Shown here in pieces: positions 1 to 7,804 of a stretch of 20,802 bases of DNA. Position numbers and translations under genes: made by a program. The DNA is taken from NCBI GenBank assembly GCA_041493035.1, contig JBGPYB010000083.1, positions 1 to 20,802 on the forward strand, given 5' to 3'. Positions within the stretch are counted from its first letter, which is position 1. Every line of letters begins with the position of its first letter. The notes beneath the pieces were generated by a model. The model was given only the letters and a program-made list of their open reading frames with translations, was not told where the DNA came from and made no database searches. The DNA comes from JBGPYB01 sp041493035. Its GTDB lineage: Bacteria; Acidobacteriota; Vicinamibacteria; Fen-336.

Positions 1-94
1 GGAGGCCGTAGGCCGCAGCCCAAGCGAGGGCCGTCGCTACGACGTCCACCAGGACGAGGAGCGCGACCACTCGTCGAGCCTGATACTTCAGCAT
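1..94 (-). CDS. N-terminus of a probable membrane priming glycosyl-1-phosphate transferase (partial, runs off the left edge)
   Basis: Only the first 31 codons are inside the window. The ATG at 94-92 is one base away from the TGA of the upstream glycosyltransferase (ATG, C, TGA), so the two are translationally linked. The visible peptide has a short basic start (MLKYQARR) followed by one long hydrophobic segment rich in V, L and A, which is what the first transmembrane helix of WbaP/ExoY/WcaJ-type undecaprenyl-phosphate sugar transferases looks like. The function is inferred from this profile and from its place at the end of a glycosyltransferase operon; such enzymes load the first sugar phosphate onto the lipid carrier. 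No catalytic domain is visible. It could instead be another polytopic membrane protein, such as a flippase or polymerase. Confidence 0.5.
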   Translation of the reverse strand, partial: MLKYQARRVVALLVLVDVVATALAWAAAYGL

Positions 95-1197
95 GAGGGG
101 GTTTTCCTGTCGGCCAATGCGTCGTCCACGAAGGCCTTGATGTGCCGCTCGAAGTTCGCGCGACCGTCAGCCTCGGCTCGCGCGCGGAGCAATCCGCTAT
201 TAAAACGCACGCTATCCAGGGAGTCAACGGCGGCCCGAAGCGCGGCCGCTGTGGGCTCGCGGAAGAGAAGGCCCGTCTCGCCCGGGACCACGGACTCTGG
301 TCCGCCGCCTTCGGCAAAGATGATTGCCGGGCGGCCGCACGCCATCGCCTCCAGGGGGACGATGCCGAAGTCCTCGATCCCGGGCATGAGGACCGCGCGA
401 CACCCGCGGTAAAGCTGCCGGAGCGTCTCGTCGTCAACCTTGCCGAGGAAGGAGACTTCGCGGGGGGCAAGCGCCTTGAGGTGCCCTTCCTCCGGACCCC
501 AGCCCACGATCCTGAGAGGCCGACCGCTGCCACGGTAGGCCTCGAGGACGAGATCGATGCGCTTGTAGGGGACGAGGGCCGAAACGACGAGGTCGTAGGT
601 GCCGGGGACATCGGGGCCGGGGGTGAAGAAGTCGGTGTCGACGGGCGGGTGAATCACCTCGGCCTCGCGACCGTAGTGGCGGCGGATCCGCTCGGCGACG
701 TAGCTGCTGTTGGCCGCAAAGCGGGAGACGCGTGCCGAGGACCGCACGTCCCATCGTCGCAGCCAGCGTGCGACGGCGGCCATGGCCGCCCGTACCGGCA
801 GCGAGGCACGCCCCGGGCCGAAGTAGTCGTCGTACCGATCCCAGATGTAGCGCATCGGCGTGTGGCAATAGCTGACGTGTACAGCACCGGGCGCGGGCCA
901 GACGCCCTTCGCGACGCAGTGGGAGCTGGACACCACCAGGTCGAAGCCCGAGAGGTCGAAGGACTCCGCCGCCAACGGGAAGAGGGGGAGATAGTGCCGG
1001 TAGCGGCGCGCCACCCCCGGGAGCACCTGCACGAAGCTCGTGCGGATGTCGCGCGCCTCCAACTCGGGGGCGACCGACCCGCGCACGTGGAGGAGCGTGA
1101 AGATCGGCGCGTCGGGGAAGAGGCGTGCGAGGGAGAGGAGGACCTTCTCGCCACCCCGCATCCCCGTCAACCAATCATGGACGAGGGCTGTCTTCAG
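88..1197 (-). CDS. GT4-family glycosyltransferase (mannosyltransferase-like)
   Basis: This is a GT-B fold, retaining GT4 enzyme that probably adds a sugar from a nucleotide donor to a lipid-linked oligosaccharide on the cytoplasmic side of the membrane. The N-terminal Rossmann half opens with the family signature VHDWLTGMRGGEKVL, and the C-terminal half carries the E-x7-E motif as EDFGIVPLEAMACG, followed by GGGPE and TGLLF. The motif HTPMRYIWD is also usual in this subgroup. The start is a problem. The signature begins upstream of the first TTG (1170), and the only initiator-like codon before the in-frame TGA at 1203-1201 is a CTG at 1197-1195, which gives LKTALVHDWL. Family members normally begin MKTALVHDWL, so I chose the CTG (369 residues). 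An ATG nearby at 1207 is out of frame, so a one-base indel is also possible. It is the fifth transferase gene of the minus-strand cluster. Confidence 0.88.
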   Translation of the reverse strand: MKTALVHDWLTGMRGGEKVLLSLARLFPDAPIFTLLHVRGSVAPELEARDIRTSFVQVLPGVARRYRHYLPLFPLAAESFDLSGFDLVVSSSHCVAKGVWPAPGAVHVSYCHTPMRYIWDRYDDYFGPGRASLPVRAAMAAVARWLRRWDVRSSARVSRFAANSSYVAERIRRHYGREAEVIHPPVDTDFFTPGPDVPGTYDLVVSALVPYKRIDLVLEAYRGSGRPLRIVGWGPEEGHLKALAPREVSFLGKVDDETLRQLYRGCRAVLMPGIEDFGIVPLEAMACGRPAIIFAEGGGPESVVPGETGLLFREPTAAALRAAVDSLDSVRFNSGLLRARAEADGRANFERHIKAFVDDALADRKTPSC

Positions 1198-1282
1198 GAG
1201 TCACCATGGCAGGCACAGAGCACCCCGAGAGAATAAGCGAGGGGTGCGGGAACGCCCAAGCAGCGGCGGAATCCGTTGCTCT

Positions 1283-2437
1283 TCAGGAGGACGACTTCGG
1301 CGCGGCGACGGCAGGCACGGGAAGCCCCAGCGCCTTCATGTAGACCGAATGAATGGCGCGGACGGAGCGGTCCCAACTGAAGGTCTGCGCCCGAGCGGGG
1401 CCGCGGACCCTGAGCTCGGCACGGAGAGCCTCGTCTCCAAGCGCCCGCTCGAGGCCGAGGGCGATGTCGTCGACGCTGTAGGGATCGACGAGGAGCGCCG
1501 CGTCGCCGACGACCTCGGGAAGGGACGAGATCCGCGACGTCACAACCGGCGTTCCGCACGCCATGGCTTCGAGAGGAGGGAGGCCAAACCCCTCGTAGAG
1601 CGACGGAAATGCGAAGACGTCCGCCAGACGGTAGAGCGCCGCCAGCGTGCGATCCGGGACGAAGCCGAAGAAGCGCACGTCCTGGCGGATATGTGCCCCC
1701 TCCACGCTCCGGCGCAGGGACCCGTAGCGGTTCACCTCGTCGCCGATGATGAGCAGCTTCAGGTCCTCGTGGCCCGGGCGCTGCTTGAGCAGGCCGAAGG
1801 CCGCGATCAGGCGATCGAGGTTCTTGTGGGGCTTGATGTTCCCGGCGTAGAGCACGAATCGGCCGCGGATCTGGTACCGCTCCCGCACCCGCTCCTTTTC
1901 CTCTTCCCCCGGATCGTCGAGGACGAAGGGATCGATGGCGTTCGGGACGACCTGGACCCGCTCCGGGTCCGCCTCGGGGTAGAAGCGCAGGATGTCCCGC
2001 CGCGAGGCTTCAGAGACCGTGAGGACGACGGCGCTCCGCCGGATCGCACTGCCCATCATGAAGCGGGCGTAGGTCCACGCCATGCGGTTGGGCAGGTACT
2101 GGGGGAAGAGCAAGTGGATGCAGTCGTGGATCGTGACGACGGAGGGTGTCGAGCAGAGAAGCGGCACCACGTAGTGCGGCGAGTGGAAGAGGTTCGCACC
2201 GTACTGGCGCAGCTTGAGGGGGATTGAGAAGTGTTCCTTGACGCTGTAGCCGGGGGAGTCGTCGACCACGGGGACGAAATTCTCCGCCAGGTCGCGCAGT
2301 GTGGCCTCATCGCCGCGGTTGCAGAATAGAAAATACGTCGTCTCGCCATCGAGGGGCGCCAGGTGACGGACCAGGTTCCGGACGTACGTACCGATCCCAT
2401 AGTCCCGCCACTTCCGCGCGTCGATGGCGATTTTCAT
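1283..2437 (-). CDS. GT4-family glycosyltransferase
   Basis: This is a retaining GT4 glycosyltransferase of about 384 residues. It starts with the typical MKIAIDARKW and a glycine-rich GIGTYVRNL loop. The C-terminal nucleotide-sugar-binding half has VLYAGNIKPHKNLDRLI (the usual G-x-x-x-x-K-N region) and the E-x7-E motif in EGFGLPPLEAMACG. The ATG at 2437 is preferred because it begins the conserved strand; a TTG twelve bases upstream is in frame, and the GGGAGG lies directly against the ATG, so TTG initiation cannot be ruled out. It probably extends an exopolysaccharide or O-antigen repeat unit. The sugar specificity cannot be read from the sequence. It ends 85 bases before the next transferase and follows the GT2 gene by about 48 bases. 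Confidence 0.92.
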   Translation of the reverse strand: MKIAIDARKWRDYGIGTYVRNLVRHLAPLDGETTYFLFCNRGDEATLRDLAENFVPVVDDSPGYSVKEHFSIPLKLRQYGANLFHSPHYVVPLLCSTPSVVTIHDCIHLLFPQYLPNRMAWTYARFMMGSAIRRSAVVLTVSEASRRDILRFYPEADPERVQVVPNAIDPFVLDDPGEEEKERVRERYQIRGRFVLYAGNIKPHKNLDRLIAAFGLLKQRPGHEDLKLLIIGDEVNRYGSLRRSVEGAHIRQDVRFFGFVPDRTLAALYRLADVFAFPSLYEGFGLPPLEAMACGTPVVTSRISSLPEVVGDAALLVDPYSVDDIALGLERALGDEALRAELRVRGPARAQTFSWDRSVRAIHSVYMKALGLPVPAVAAPKSSS

Positions 2438-2485
2438 CCTCCCGGGCAAGGTAGCACGCGGGTTCCGAAAGCGGCAACGAAAAGT

Positions 2486-3418
2486 TCAGTGACCCCGGAG
2501 TCCGAGGCGGAGCTGCTCAAGCGCGGCGGCGAGAGCGTCCGGCCGGTCGTTCGGCAAGCGTGCCGCGATCCAGGAAAGGCTCCCCGACGCGGCCATCCAC
2601 ACGCGCAGGAGCCCGGTCAGGATTGCACCGTTGTGCTTGCGGTAGAAGAGCAGGTGGCTCCGGTGGTACTCGATCCGCGCGCGCGACGGCGCGGTCTCCA
2701 TGCTTGCGCCCAGCCGATGCACCACTTCGGCCCGCGGTGTGAAGACGATGCGCCAGCCCGCCTTCCTGAGGCGGAGACAGAGGTCCACGTCCTCTTCGTA
2801 GAGAAAGAACTGCTCGTCGAGAAGGCTCACGGACTCGAGAGCCGACCGCCGGGCGAGCAGGCACGAACCTGAGAGCCAGTCGGGCTCGTGCTCTTGGCTG
2901 GCCCGCCTTTGGGCCGCGCGCAAAGTCGCGGCGTCGCGTCGTCGGATCCCGCGGACGAACCGCCTCTGGCGCCACTCGTTCCAGGGCGTGAGATCGGGTC
3001 CGAACGAGAGCTGCACCGTGCCGTCGGCATGCAGGGTTCGAGGACCCACGAGAGCTATGCCCGGCTGCGCATCGAGGATGCCGACGAGCGCCTCGACCGC
3101 TCCCGCGCGGACCTCGGCATCGCTGTTGATCAAGAGCGCGTAAGGCGCTCGAGAAAGCCTCAAGCCCTGGTTGCATCCCACCGCGAATCCTCGGTTCTCG
3201 TTGTTCTTCACGACCCGGACGAGTGGATGGATCAACTCAACGGCCTCGGCCGATTGGTCGGCACTTGCGTTGTCGACGACGATGACCTCGAACGGGACGG
3301 TGACCTCGCGCTCCAACGACGACACGCAGGCCACGAGGGCATCGCAGGTGTTGTACGAGACGATGACGGCCGAGACCCTCGGCGCAAGGGCGGAATCGGC
3401 CGCGACCATGGCGTTCAT
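2486..3418 (-). CDS. GT2-family glycosyltransferase (rhamnosyltransferase-like)
   Basis: This is an inverting GT-A fold enzyme of about 310 residues. Recognisable elements are VSAVIVSYNTCDAL near the N-terminus, VVDNASADQS, the NNENRGFAVGCNQGL stretch and the DXD-like metal site in LLINSDAEV, followed by the acceptor-side LSGSCLLARRSALE and FLYEEDVDLCLRLRKAGW. These are typical of WbbL-like rhamnosyltransferases in polysaccharide clusters. The start is set by an ATGA overlap: the ATG at 3418-3416 shares two bases with the TGA of the preceding GT4 gene, and GGCGAGGGG lies just upstream. A longer reading frame with a glycine-rich N-terminus exists but overlaps the neighbour without support. The overlap implies coupled translation with the upstream transferase. 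Confidence 0.92.
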   Translation of the reverse strand: MNAMVAADSALAPRVSAVIVSYNTCDALVACVSSLEREVTVPFEVIVVDNASADQSAEAVELIHPLVRVVKNNENRGFAVGCNQGLRLSRAPYALLINSDAEVRAGAVEALVGILDAQPGIALVGPRTLHADGTVQLSFGPDLTPWNEWRQRRFVRGIRRRDAATLRAAQRRASQEHEPDWLSGSCLLARRSALESVSLLDEQFFLYEEDVDLCLRLRKAGWRIVFTPRAEVVHRLGASMETAPSRARIEYHRSHLLFYRKHNGAILTGLLRVWMAASGSLSWIAARLPNDRPDALAAALEQLRLGLRGH

Positions 3419-4524
3419 CCCCTCGCCGCCGCGGCCAGGACATCGCGGGTCGCCGCCGCCGCCTTCGCCCACGTCAGACGCGCCACGAGAGCCCGCCCGC
3501 GCGCCGCGAGGTCGGCGGCGCGACCCGGCTGGTCCAGCACCTGCTGAATCGCTCCGGCCACGGCCACGGCATCGCTCGGGTCCGCCAGCATGGCGGCTTC
3601 GGCGAACAGCTCGCCCGTGGCGGGGCGGATGCTCGTGACCACCGGGACGCCGCGGGCCATGGCCTCGATGACGGGGAGGCCGAAGCCCTCGTACTCGGAA
3701 AGGTAGACGGCGATATCGGCCGCGGCATAGCGCAACGCGAGCTGTTCCTCGCTCAGGAAGCCCAAGAGGCGCACATGGGACTCGAGGCCGAAGCCGGAGA
3801 CGAGCGCCCCGAGATCGAGACTCGGGTGAGTGCGATTCTCTCCGACGACGTCGAGCAGGATGCGTGGGTGACGCGAACGCAGAAGCGCCACCGCCTGCAA
3901 GAGGATCGGAAGCCGCCGGCGGTTCAGGATCGATCCGACGCTCACGAGAAACGGACCGCGGACCGCAAGGGCCGCTAGGGAGGCCTCGCGGGGCGGAGCG
4001 GGCGAAGGGTCATCGTTCCCTCCGTGGAGGATCGAGGTGATGCGGCCTGCCATCTCGGGAAAGCGGCTCAGCACCTCGCGCCGGGTGAAGTCGGACACCG
4101 CGATCACGTGGCGCGAGGCGCGCAGGCTCATCGCCACGAGAACGCGTCGACGGAGCGCATCTCCGACGGAAAAATCGTCGGGGATCGAGAAGAACGACAT
4201 GTCGTGGACCGTCGTGACCCTCGGGACCGCCAGAGACAGCGGGCACGAGTAGGCCGGTGCGAAGAAGACGTTCAGCCTATCGCGGCGGGCCGCCCGGGGA
4301 AGGCGCAGTTCCTGCCAGACGAGGCCGCGCGCCGGGAGATCTCCAAGCGGCCGCCTCTCGACGCGGGGGTGATCCAGGACCGGGTCGACGGGAGCGGGGC
4401 CGTTGAAGTACAGGATCAGGGAATCGTCGGTCGAACGGAGCCAGGTCCCGATCAAATTGCGGAGATAGCGCCCGACGCCGGTGGGCCGTCCCTGCAATTC
4501 CCGGGCGTCGATCCCTATCCGCAC
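3415..4524 (-). CDS. GT4-family glycosyltransferase
   Basis: This is a retaining GT4 enzyme of 369 residues, starting with GTG at 4524 (MRIGIDARELQG). The N-terminal loop is PTGVGRYLRNL, and the central region has VTTVHDMSFF and a VIAVSDFTRREVL segment. The donor-site half has FLVSVGSILNRRRLPILL, LLGFLSEEQL and the E-x7-E motif in EGFGLPVIEAMARG. Usual GT4 proteins carry a basic residue and asparagine in the V-G-x-x-x-x-R-K-N region; here it reads SILNRRRLP, a mild variation. It overlaps the GT2 gene downstream by four bases and lies 34 bases after the first transferase of the operon. The acceptor and donor sugars are unknown. No obvious Shine-Dalgarno precedes the GTG. Confidence 0.9.
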   Translation of the reverse strand: MRIGIDARELQGRPTGVGRYLRNLIGTWLRSTDDSLILYFNGPAPVDPVLDHPRVERRPLGDLPARGLVWQELRLPRAARRDRLNVFFAPAYSCPLSLAVPRVTTVHDMSFFSIPDDFSVGDALRRRVLVAMSLRASRHVIAVSDFTRREVLSRFPEMAGRITSILHGGNDDPSPAPPREASLAALAVRGPFLVSVGSILNRRRLPILLQAVALLRSRHPRILLDVVGENRTHPSLDLGALVSGFGLESHVRLLGFLSEEQLALRYAAADIAVYLSEYEGFGLPVIEAMARGVPVVTSIRPATGELFAEAAMLADPSDAVAVAGAIQQVLDQPGRAADLAARGRALVARLTWAKAAAATRDVLAAAARG

Positions 4525-4558
4525 GGCGCGAAACCCCGCGTCTCGCTCCCCGCCCGGT

Positions 4559-5674
4559 TCACGACGCGAGGACGCGGCGGTAGAACTCCAGGGTACTGGC
4601 CGCCGCCACGTCCCAATCGAACTTCCGGCTCTGCTCCAGCCCCAGCCGGCGCTGTAGAGCCGCCTGCTCCGGATCGTCGAGGAGTCGCTCCATCCCCTTC
4701 GCGATCGAGGCGGTGTCCATGGGGTTCACGAGGGTGGCGGCACCGCCCGCGACCTCTTCGAGGCCCGAGCCCTTCGAGCATACGACCGGGAGGCCGGCGG
4801 CCATGGCCTCGGCCACCGGCAGACCGAATCCCTCCTCGAGAGACGGCAGGACCAGGGCCGCCGACGCGGCCATCAGGGCGCGGATGTCCCGCGTCTCCAT
4901 GTAGCCGGTAGCCAGGATCTGCGCGCGCGAAATCGTCCCCCCCTGCGCCCAGTGGGAGCCGGGGCCCACGAGGACGAGGGGCGGGACGTGGGAGCGGCGC
5001 TGGGAGAGACCCATGTAAGCCATCGCGAGGTTCCGGAGGTTCTTCCGCTTGTCGTCGCTGCCGACGTAGAGAAACGCGCCCCGGGGCAGAAGGCGCCGCG
5101 TGAGGACGGCGTTGACCTCGGTTTCGGCGATCGGCTCCCGATAGGCGGGGTCGACGCCGTTGGGGATGACAGCGATCTTGGAGGCGGGAACGTTCAGGAT
5201 GATCCGCGCCTCGGAGGCTGTGTGCTCCGACACGCAGATGACGCCGTCGGCGCGCTGCACGTGGTCACGGACCAGCGTCGCGTAGTCCCTCCGGATCTCC
5301 GCCTGCGTCATCTCCGGGTGCTTCAGGAAGAAGAGGTCGTGGAGGGTGACGACGTGGCGCGCCTTCTTCCCCGGGACGATGAGCGGGTGCGGGGAATGGA
5401 CGAGGTCGAGGGGGACCCCCACGAGCCGGTCGAGGGCCGGCCAACCGAGGCGGTTCCAGGCAAAGTTGAGCGCCTGCACCGGAAGCCGACGGTCGACGAA
5501 AGTCACGTTGCCGGGCCACGTGGACGGGGGATACCGCTCCTTCAGCGAGGCCGAGAAGAAGACGAAGCGATCGTCCTTGGCGAGGGCCGGGAGGCGCCTT
5601 GCGAGGGCCAGGGCGTAGGCCCCGACGCCCGTGGGCCGCGACAGCGACGGGCGAAGATCGAGTCCGAAGTTCAT
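4559..5674 (-). CDS. GT4-family glycosyltransferase, first gene of the minus-strand cluster
   Basis: This is a retaining GT4 enzyme of about 371 residues. The chosen ATG at 5674 begins MNFGLDLRPSLSRPTGVGAYAL; an upstream in-frame start would add seven residues with no family support. Visible elements are HVVTLHDLFFLKHPE, VICVSEHTASEARI, IPNGVDPAYR, the donor-site FLYVGSDDKRKNLRNL and the E-x7-E motif in EGFGLPVAEAMAAG. It is the promoter-proximal gene of the five-transferase run and is divergent from the UDP-glucose dehydrogenase gene, 95 bases between the two starts. No Shine-Dalgarno is visible upstream. Its probable role is addition of one residue to a lipid-linked repeat unit. Confidence 0.92.
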   Translation of the reverse strand: MNFGLDLRPSLSRPTGVGAYALALARRLPALAKDDRFVFFSASLKERYPPSTWPGNVTFVDRRLPVQALNFAWNRLGWPALDRLVGVPLDLVHSPHPLIVPGKKARHVVTLHDLFFLKHPEMTQAEIRRDYATLVRDHVQRADGVICVSEHTASEARIILNVPASKIAVIPNGVDPAYREPIAETEVNAVLTRRLLPRGAFLYVGSDDKRKNLRNLAMAYMGLSQRRSHVPPLVLVGPGSHWAQGGTISRAQILATGYMETRDIRALMAASAALVLPSLEEGFGLPVAEAMAAGLPVVCSKGSGLEEVAGGAATLVNPMDTASIAKGMERLLDDPEQAALQRRLGLEQSRKFDWDVAAASTLEFYRRVLAS

Positions 5675-5685
5675 GAGGCGGCGAA

Positions 5686-5711
5686 ATGATAGCACTGCTC
5701 TGAATGTGCTA
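5686..5711. promoter_or_regulatory. Dyad and possible divergent promoter between the two polysaccharide arms
   Basis: TAGCAC at 5690-5695 and GTGCTA at 5706-5711 form a perfect six-base inverted repeat with a ten-base spacer. On the minus strand a TATCAT (5691-5686) overlaps the left arm, and on the plus strand TACATT (5710-5715) overlaps the right arm; both resemble -10 hexamers. No good -35 hexamer is visible for either. The position between divergent starts suggests an operator or two-sided promoter, but this is an inference from symmetry only. Confidence 0.3.
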
Positions 5712-5769
5712 CATTCTCGGCCCGCTCGCGGCGAACGTTAGAGTCATAGCCACTGTAGGAAAGGGGCAG

Positions 5770-7071
5770 ATGAAGATTGGTGTCGTCGGGACCGGTTACG
5801 TCGGGCTCGTCGTCGGGGCGTGTCTCGCTGAGAACGGGAACAGCGTCGTGTGCGTCGACAACAACGCCGGGAAGATCGAGGCGCTCCAGCGCGGAGAGAT
5901 CCCGATCTACGAACCCGGTCTCGAGGAGATGCTCCCGAGGAACGTGGCCGAGGAACGCCTTCGGTTCACCACGGACCTCGCCGGGGCGGTGCAGGAGAGT
6001 GAGATCCTGTTCATCGCCGTGGGAACGCCCCAGGACGGAGACGGGTCGGCCGACCTGACCTACGTCGTCGCGGTGGCGGAAGCCATCGGCCGCGCCATGA
6101 ACGGCTGGAAGGTGATCGTCACGAAGTCCACGGTCCCCGTCGGCACGGCGGCCAAGGTGCGAGAGGTGATCGCCGGTGTCACGAAGCAGCCTTTCGCCGT
6201 CGTCTCGAACCCCGAGTTCCTGAAGGAGGGCGCGGCCGTCGACGACTTCCTGAAGCCCGACCGTGTCGTCATCGGCACCGACGATCCAAAGGTCGAGGCC
6301 ATCATGAGGGAGCTCTACGAACCCTTCGTCCGCACCGGCCACCCCATCCTGGTGATGGACCACGCCTCGGCGGAGCTGACGAAGTACGCCGCCAACGCCA
6401 TGCTGGCCACGCGCATCTCGTTCATGAACGAGATCGCGAACCTGTGCGACAAGGTAGGCGCCGACGTCCGGCAAGTCCGGATGGGGATCGGCTCGGACAC
6501 GCGGATCGGATCGTCGTTCCTCTTCCCAGGGATCGGATACGGCGGCTCCTGCTTCCCGAAGGACGTGAAGGCGCTGCTCCGGACGGCCCACGATGCCGGC
6601 TGCAAGCTGAGCGTCGTTCAGGCCGTGGACGACGCCAACACCTACCAGAAGGCCATCCTGGTGCCGCGGGTCGAGGCGTATCTGGGCGGGCTCCAGGGGA
6701 AGACGATCGCCCTCTGGGGGCTTGCCTTCAAGCCCCGCACCGATGACATGCGCGACGCTCCGGCTTTGTCCATCATCGAGGCCCTCACGCGGAAGGGCGC
6801 ATCAGTGCGTGTCTACGATCCGAAGGCCATGGCCGCGGCCAAGCAAGAGCTGGGCGATGCCGCCGTCACCTATTGCCACCGGAGCTACGAGGCCGTCGAG
6901 GGAGCCGATGCCCTGGTGATCGTGACGGAGTGGGGGGAGTTCCGCGAGCCCGATTTCGAACGAATGAAGAGCCTGATGCGCAGGCCGGCCATCTTCGACG
7001 GTCGCAACATCTACAAGCCCGACCACCTCCGCGAAGTCGGCTTCTACTACGAGGGGATCGGTCGGCGGTGA
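5770..7071 (+). CDS. ugd: UDP-glucose 6-dehydrogenase
   Basis: This enzyme oxidises UDP-glucose to UDP-glucuronate with two NAD+ in the cytoplasm, supplying an acidic sugar donor for polysaccharides. The 433-residue length is normal for the family. The NAD-binding motif GTGYVG lies at residues 7-12. Further signatures are EPGLEEML, VGTPQ, TKSTVPVGTA, SNPEFLKEGAAV, the E-L-x-K-Y-x-x-N segment (AELTKYAANAML) and the catalytic cysteine in GGSCFPKD at about residue 261. The C-terminal UDP-binding domain has LAFKPRTDDMRDAP. The ATG at 5770 is chosen because it begins MKIGVVGTGYVG and is preceded by AGGAAAGGGG. It ends in a GTGA overlap with the next gene, so the two are probably co-translated. Confidence 0.97.
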   Translation: MKIGVVGTGYVGLVVGACLAENGNSVVCVDNNAGKIEALQRGEIPIYEPGLEEMLPRNVAEERLRFTTDLAGAVQESEILFIAVGTPQDGDGSADLTYVVAVAEAIGRAMNGWKVIVTKSTVPVGTAAKVREVIAGVTKQPFAVVSNPEFLKEGAAVDDFLKPDRVVIGTDDPKVEAIMRELYEPFVRTGHPILVMDHASAELTKYAANAMLATRISFMNEIANLCDKVGADVRQVRMGIGSDTRIGSSFLFPGIGYGGSCFPKDVKALLRTAHDAGCKLSVVQAVDDANTYQKAILVPRVEAYLGGLQGKTIALWGLAFKPRTDDMRDAPALSIIEALTRKGASVRVYDPKAMAAAKQELGDAAVTYCHRSYEAVEGADALVIVTEWGEFREPDFERMKSLMRRPAIFDGRNIYKPDHLREVGFYYEGIGRR

Positions 7072-7775
7072 GGCGCGGGACGCCCCTGGAGGACCCGCTT
7101 CTCACGGTGGTCATGGCCGTCTACAACGAAAAGGCCACGATCGAGGAGATCGTCTCCCGTGTCCTCGCGGTCCCCGTGCGGAAGGAGCTGGTGGCGGTGG
7201 ACGACTCGTCCACCGACGGCACCCGTGAGATCCTGGTGCGACTCGGGAAAGAACGCAGCTTCACCGTCGTGCTCCAGGACCCTAACCGCGGGAAGGGCGC
7301 CGCGGTGCGGCGGGGGATCGCCGAGGCCAAAGGGGACATCGTGGTCGTGCAGGACGCCGACCTCGAATACAGCCCCGAGGAATACCCTGAGCTGCTGGAG
7401 CTGATCATCCGCGGCAAAGCCGACGCCGTCTTCGGCAGCCGCTTCATCGGCCGCCACCGCTGCTTCCTGTTCACCCACTACCTCGCGAACCTGTTTCTGA
7501 ACCTGGTCACCAACGTCCTCTACAACACGACGATGACCGACATGGAGACCTGCTTCAAAGCGGTCAGGACCGACGTCCTCCGGAAGATCACGCTTCGGAG
7601 CGACCGTTTCGGCATCGAGCCCGAGATCACCGCCAAGCTGTTCAAGGCAGGCGCCCGGGTCTACGAGGTTCCCATCACCTACGACGGCCGCGACTACTCC
7701 GAGGGCAAGAAGATCACCTGGCGCGACGGCTTCCCCGCCCTCTGGGCGTTGGTCAAGTATCGATTCGTCGATTGA
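7068..7775 (+). CDS. GT2-family glycosyltransferase, dolichol-phosphate mannosyltransferase-like
   Basis: This is a GT-A fold transferase of 235 residues, the usual size of single-domain DPMS-like proteins that move a sugar onto a polyprenyl phosphate. The N-terminal core is LLTVVMAVYNE, then VDDSSTDGT, LQDPNRGKGAAVRRGI and the metal-binding DXD as VVQDADLEY, followed by VFGSRFIG. The C-terminal part ends DGRDYSEGKKITWRDG, a common signature in this subgroup. The GTG at 7068 overlaps the ugd stop by four bases; it is the only good start before the conserved core. There is no C-terminal membrane domain, so it acts alone or with a separate membrane partner. A perfect hairpin begins two bases after its stop. 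Confidence 0.93.
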   Translation: MRRGTPLEDPLLTVVMAVYNEKATIEEIVSRVLAVPVRKELVAVDDSSTDGTREILVRLGKERSFTVVLQDPNRGKGAAVRRGIAEAKGDIVVVQDADLEYSPEEYPELLELIIRGKADAVFGSRFIGRHRCFLFTHYLANLFLNLVTNVLYNTTMTDMETCFKAVRTDVLRKITLRSDRFGIEPEITAKLFKAGARVYEVPITYDGRDYSEGKKITWRDGFPALWALVKYRFVD

Positions 7776-7776
7776 G

Positions 7777-7804
7777 CTGGGGGGCGCTGCGCCGCGCCCC
7801 CCAG
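7777..7804 (+). terminator. Perfect GC hairpin after the ugd-glycosyltransferase pair (possible terminator)
   Basis: The arms 7777-7787 and 7794-7804 are a perfect 11-bp inverted repeat (CTGGGGGGCGC and its complement) around a six-base loop. The hairpin starts one base after the stop codon. No T-tract follows, the next bases being C-rich, so it is not a classic intrinsic terminator. It could stop transcription, protect the 3' end, or be a member of a dispersed GC-rich repeat family. Confidence 0.5.

Noticed and set aside
142..1236. Long plus-strand frame (364 codons) opposite the GT4 gene
   Set aside because: It is antisense to a clear glycosyltransferase, shows no family motif, and is rich in charged and glycine residues as expected from the opposite strand of a GC-rich gene.
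5704..5769. Longer ugd start at 5704
   Set aside because: It adds 22 residues before the NAD-binding strand; the ATG at 5770 has a good ribosome binding site and gives the normal N-terminus.
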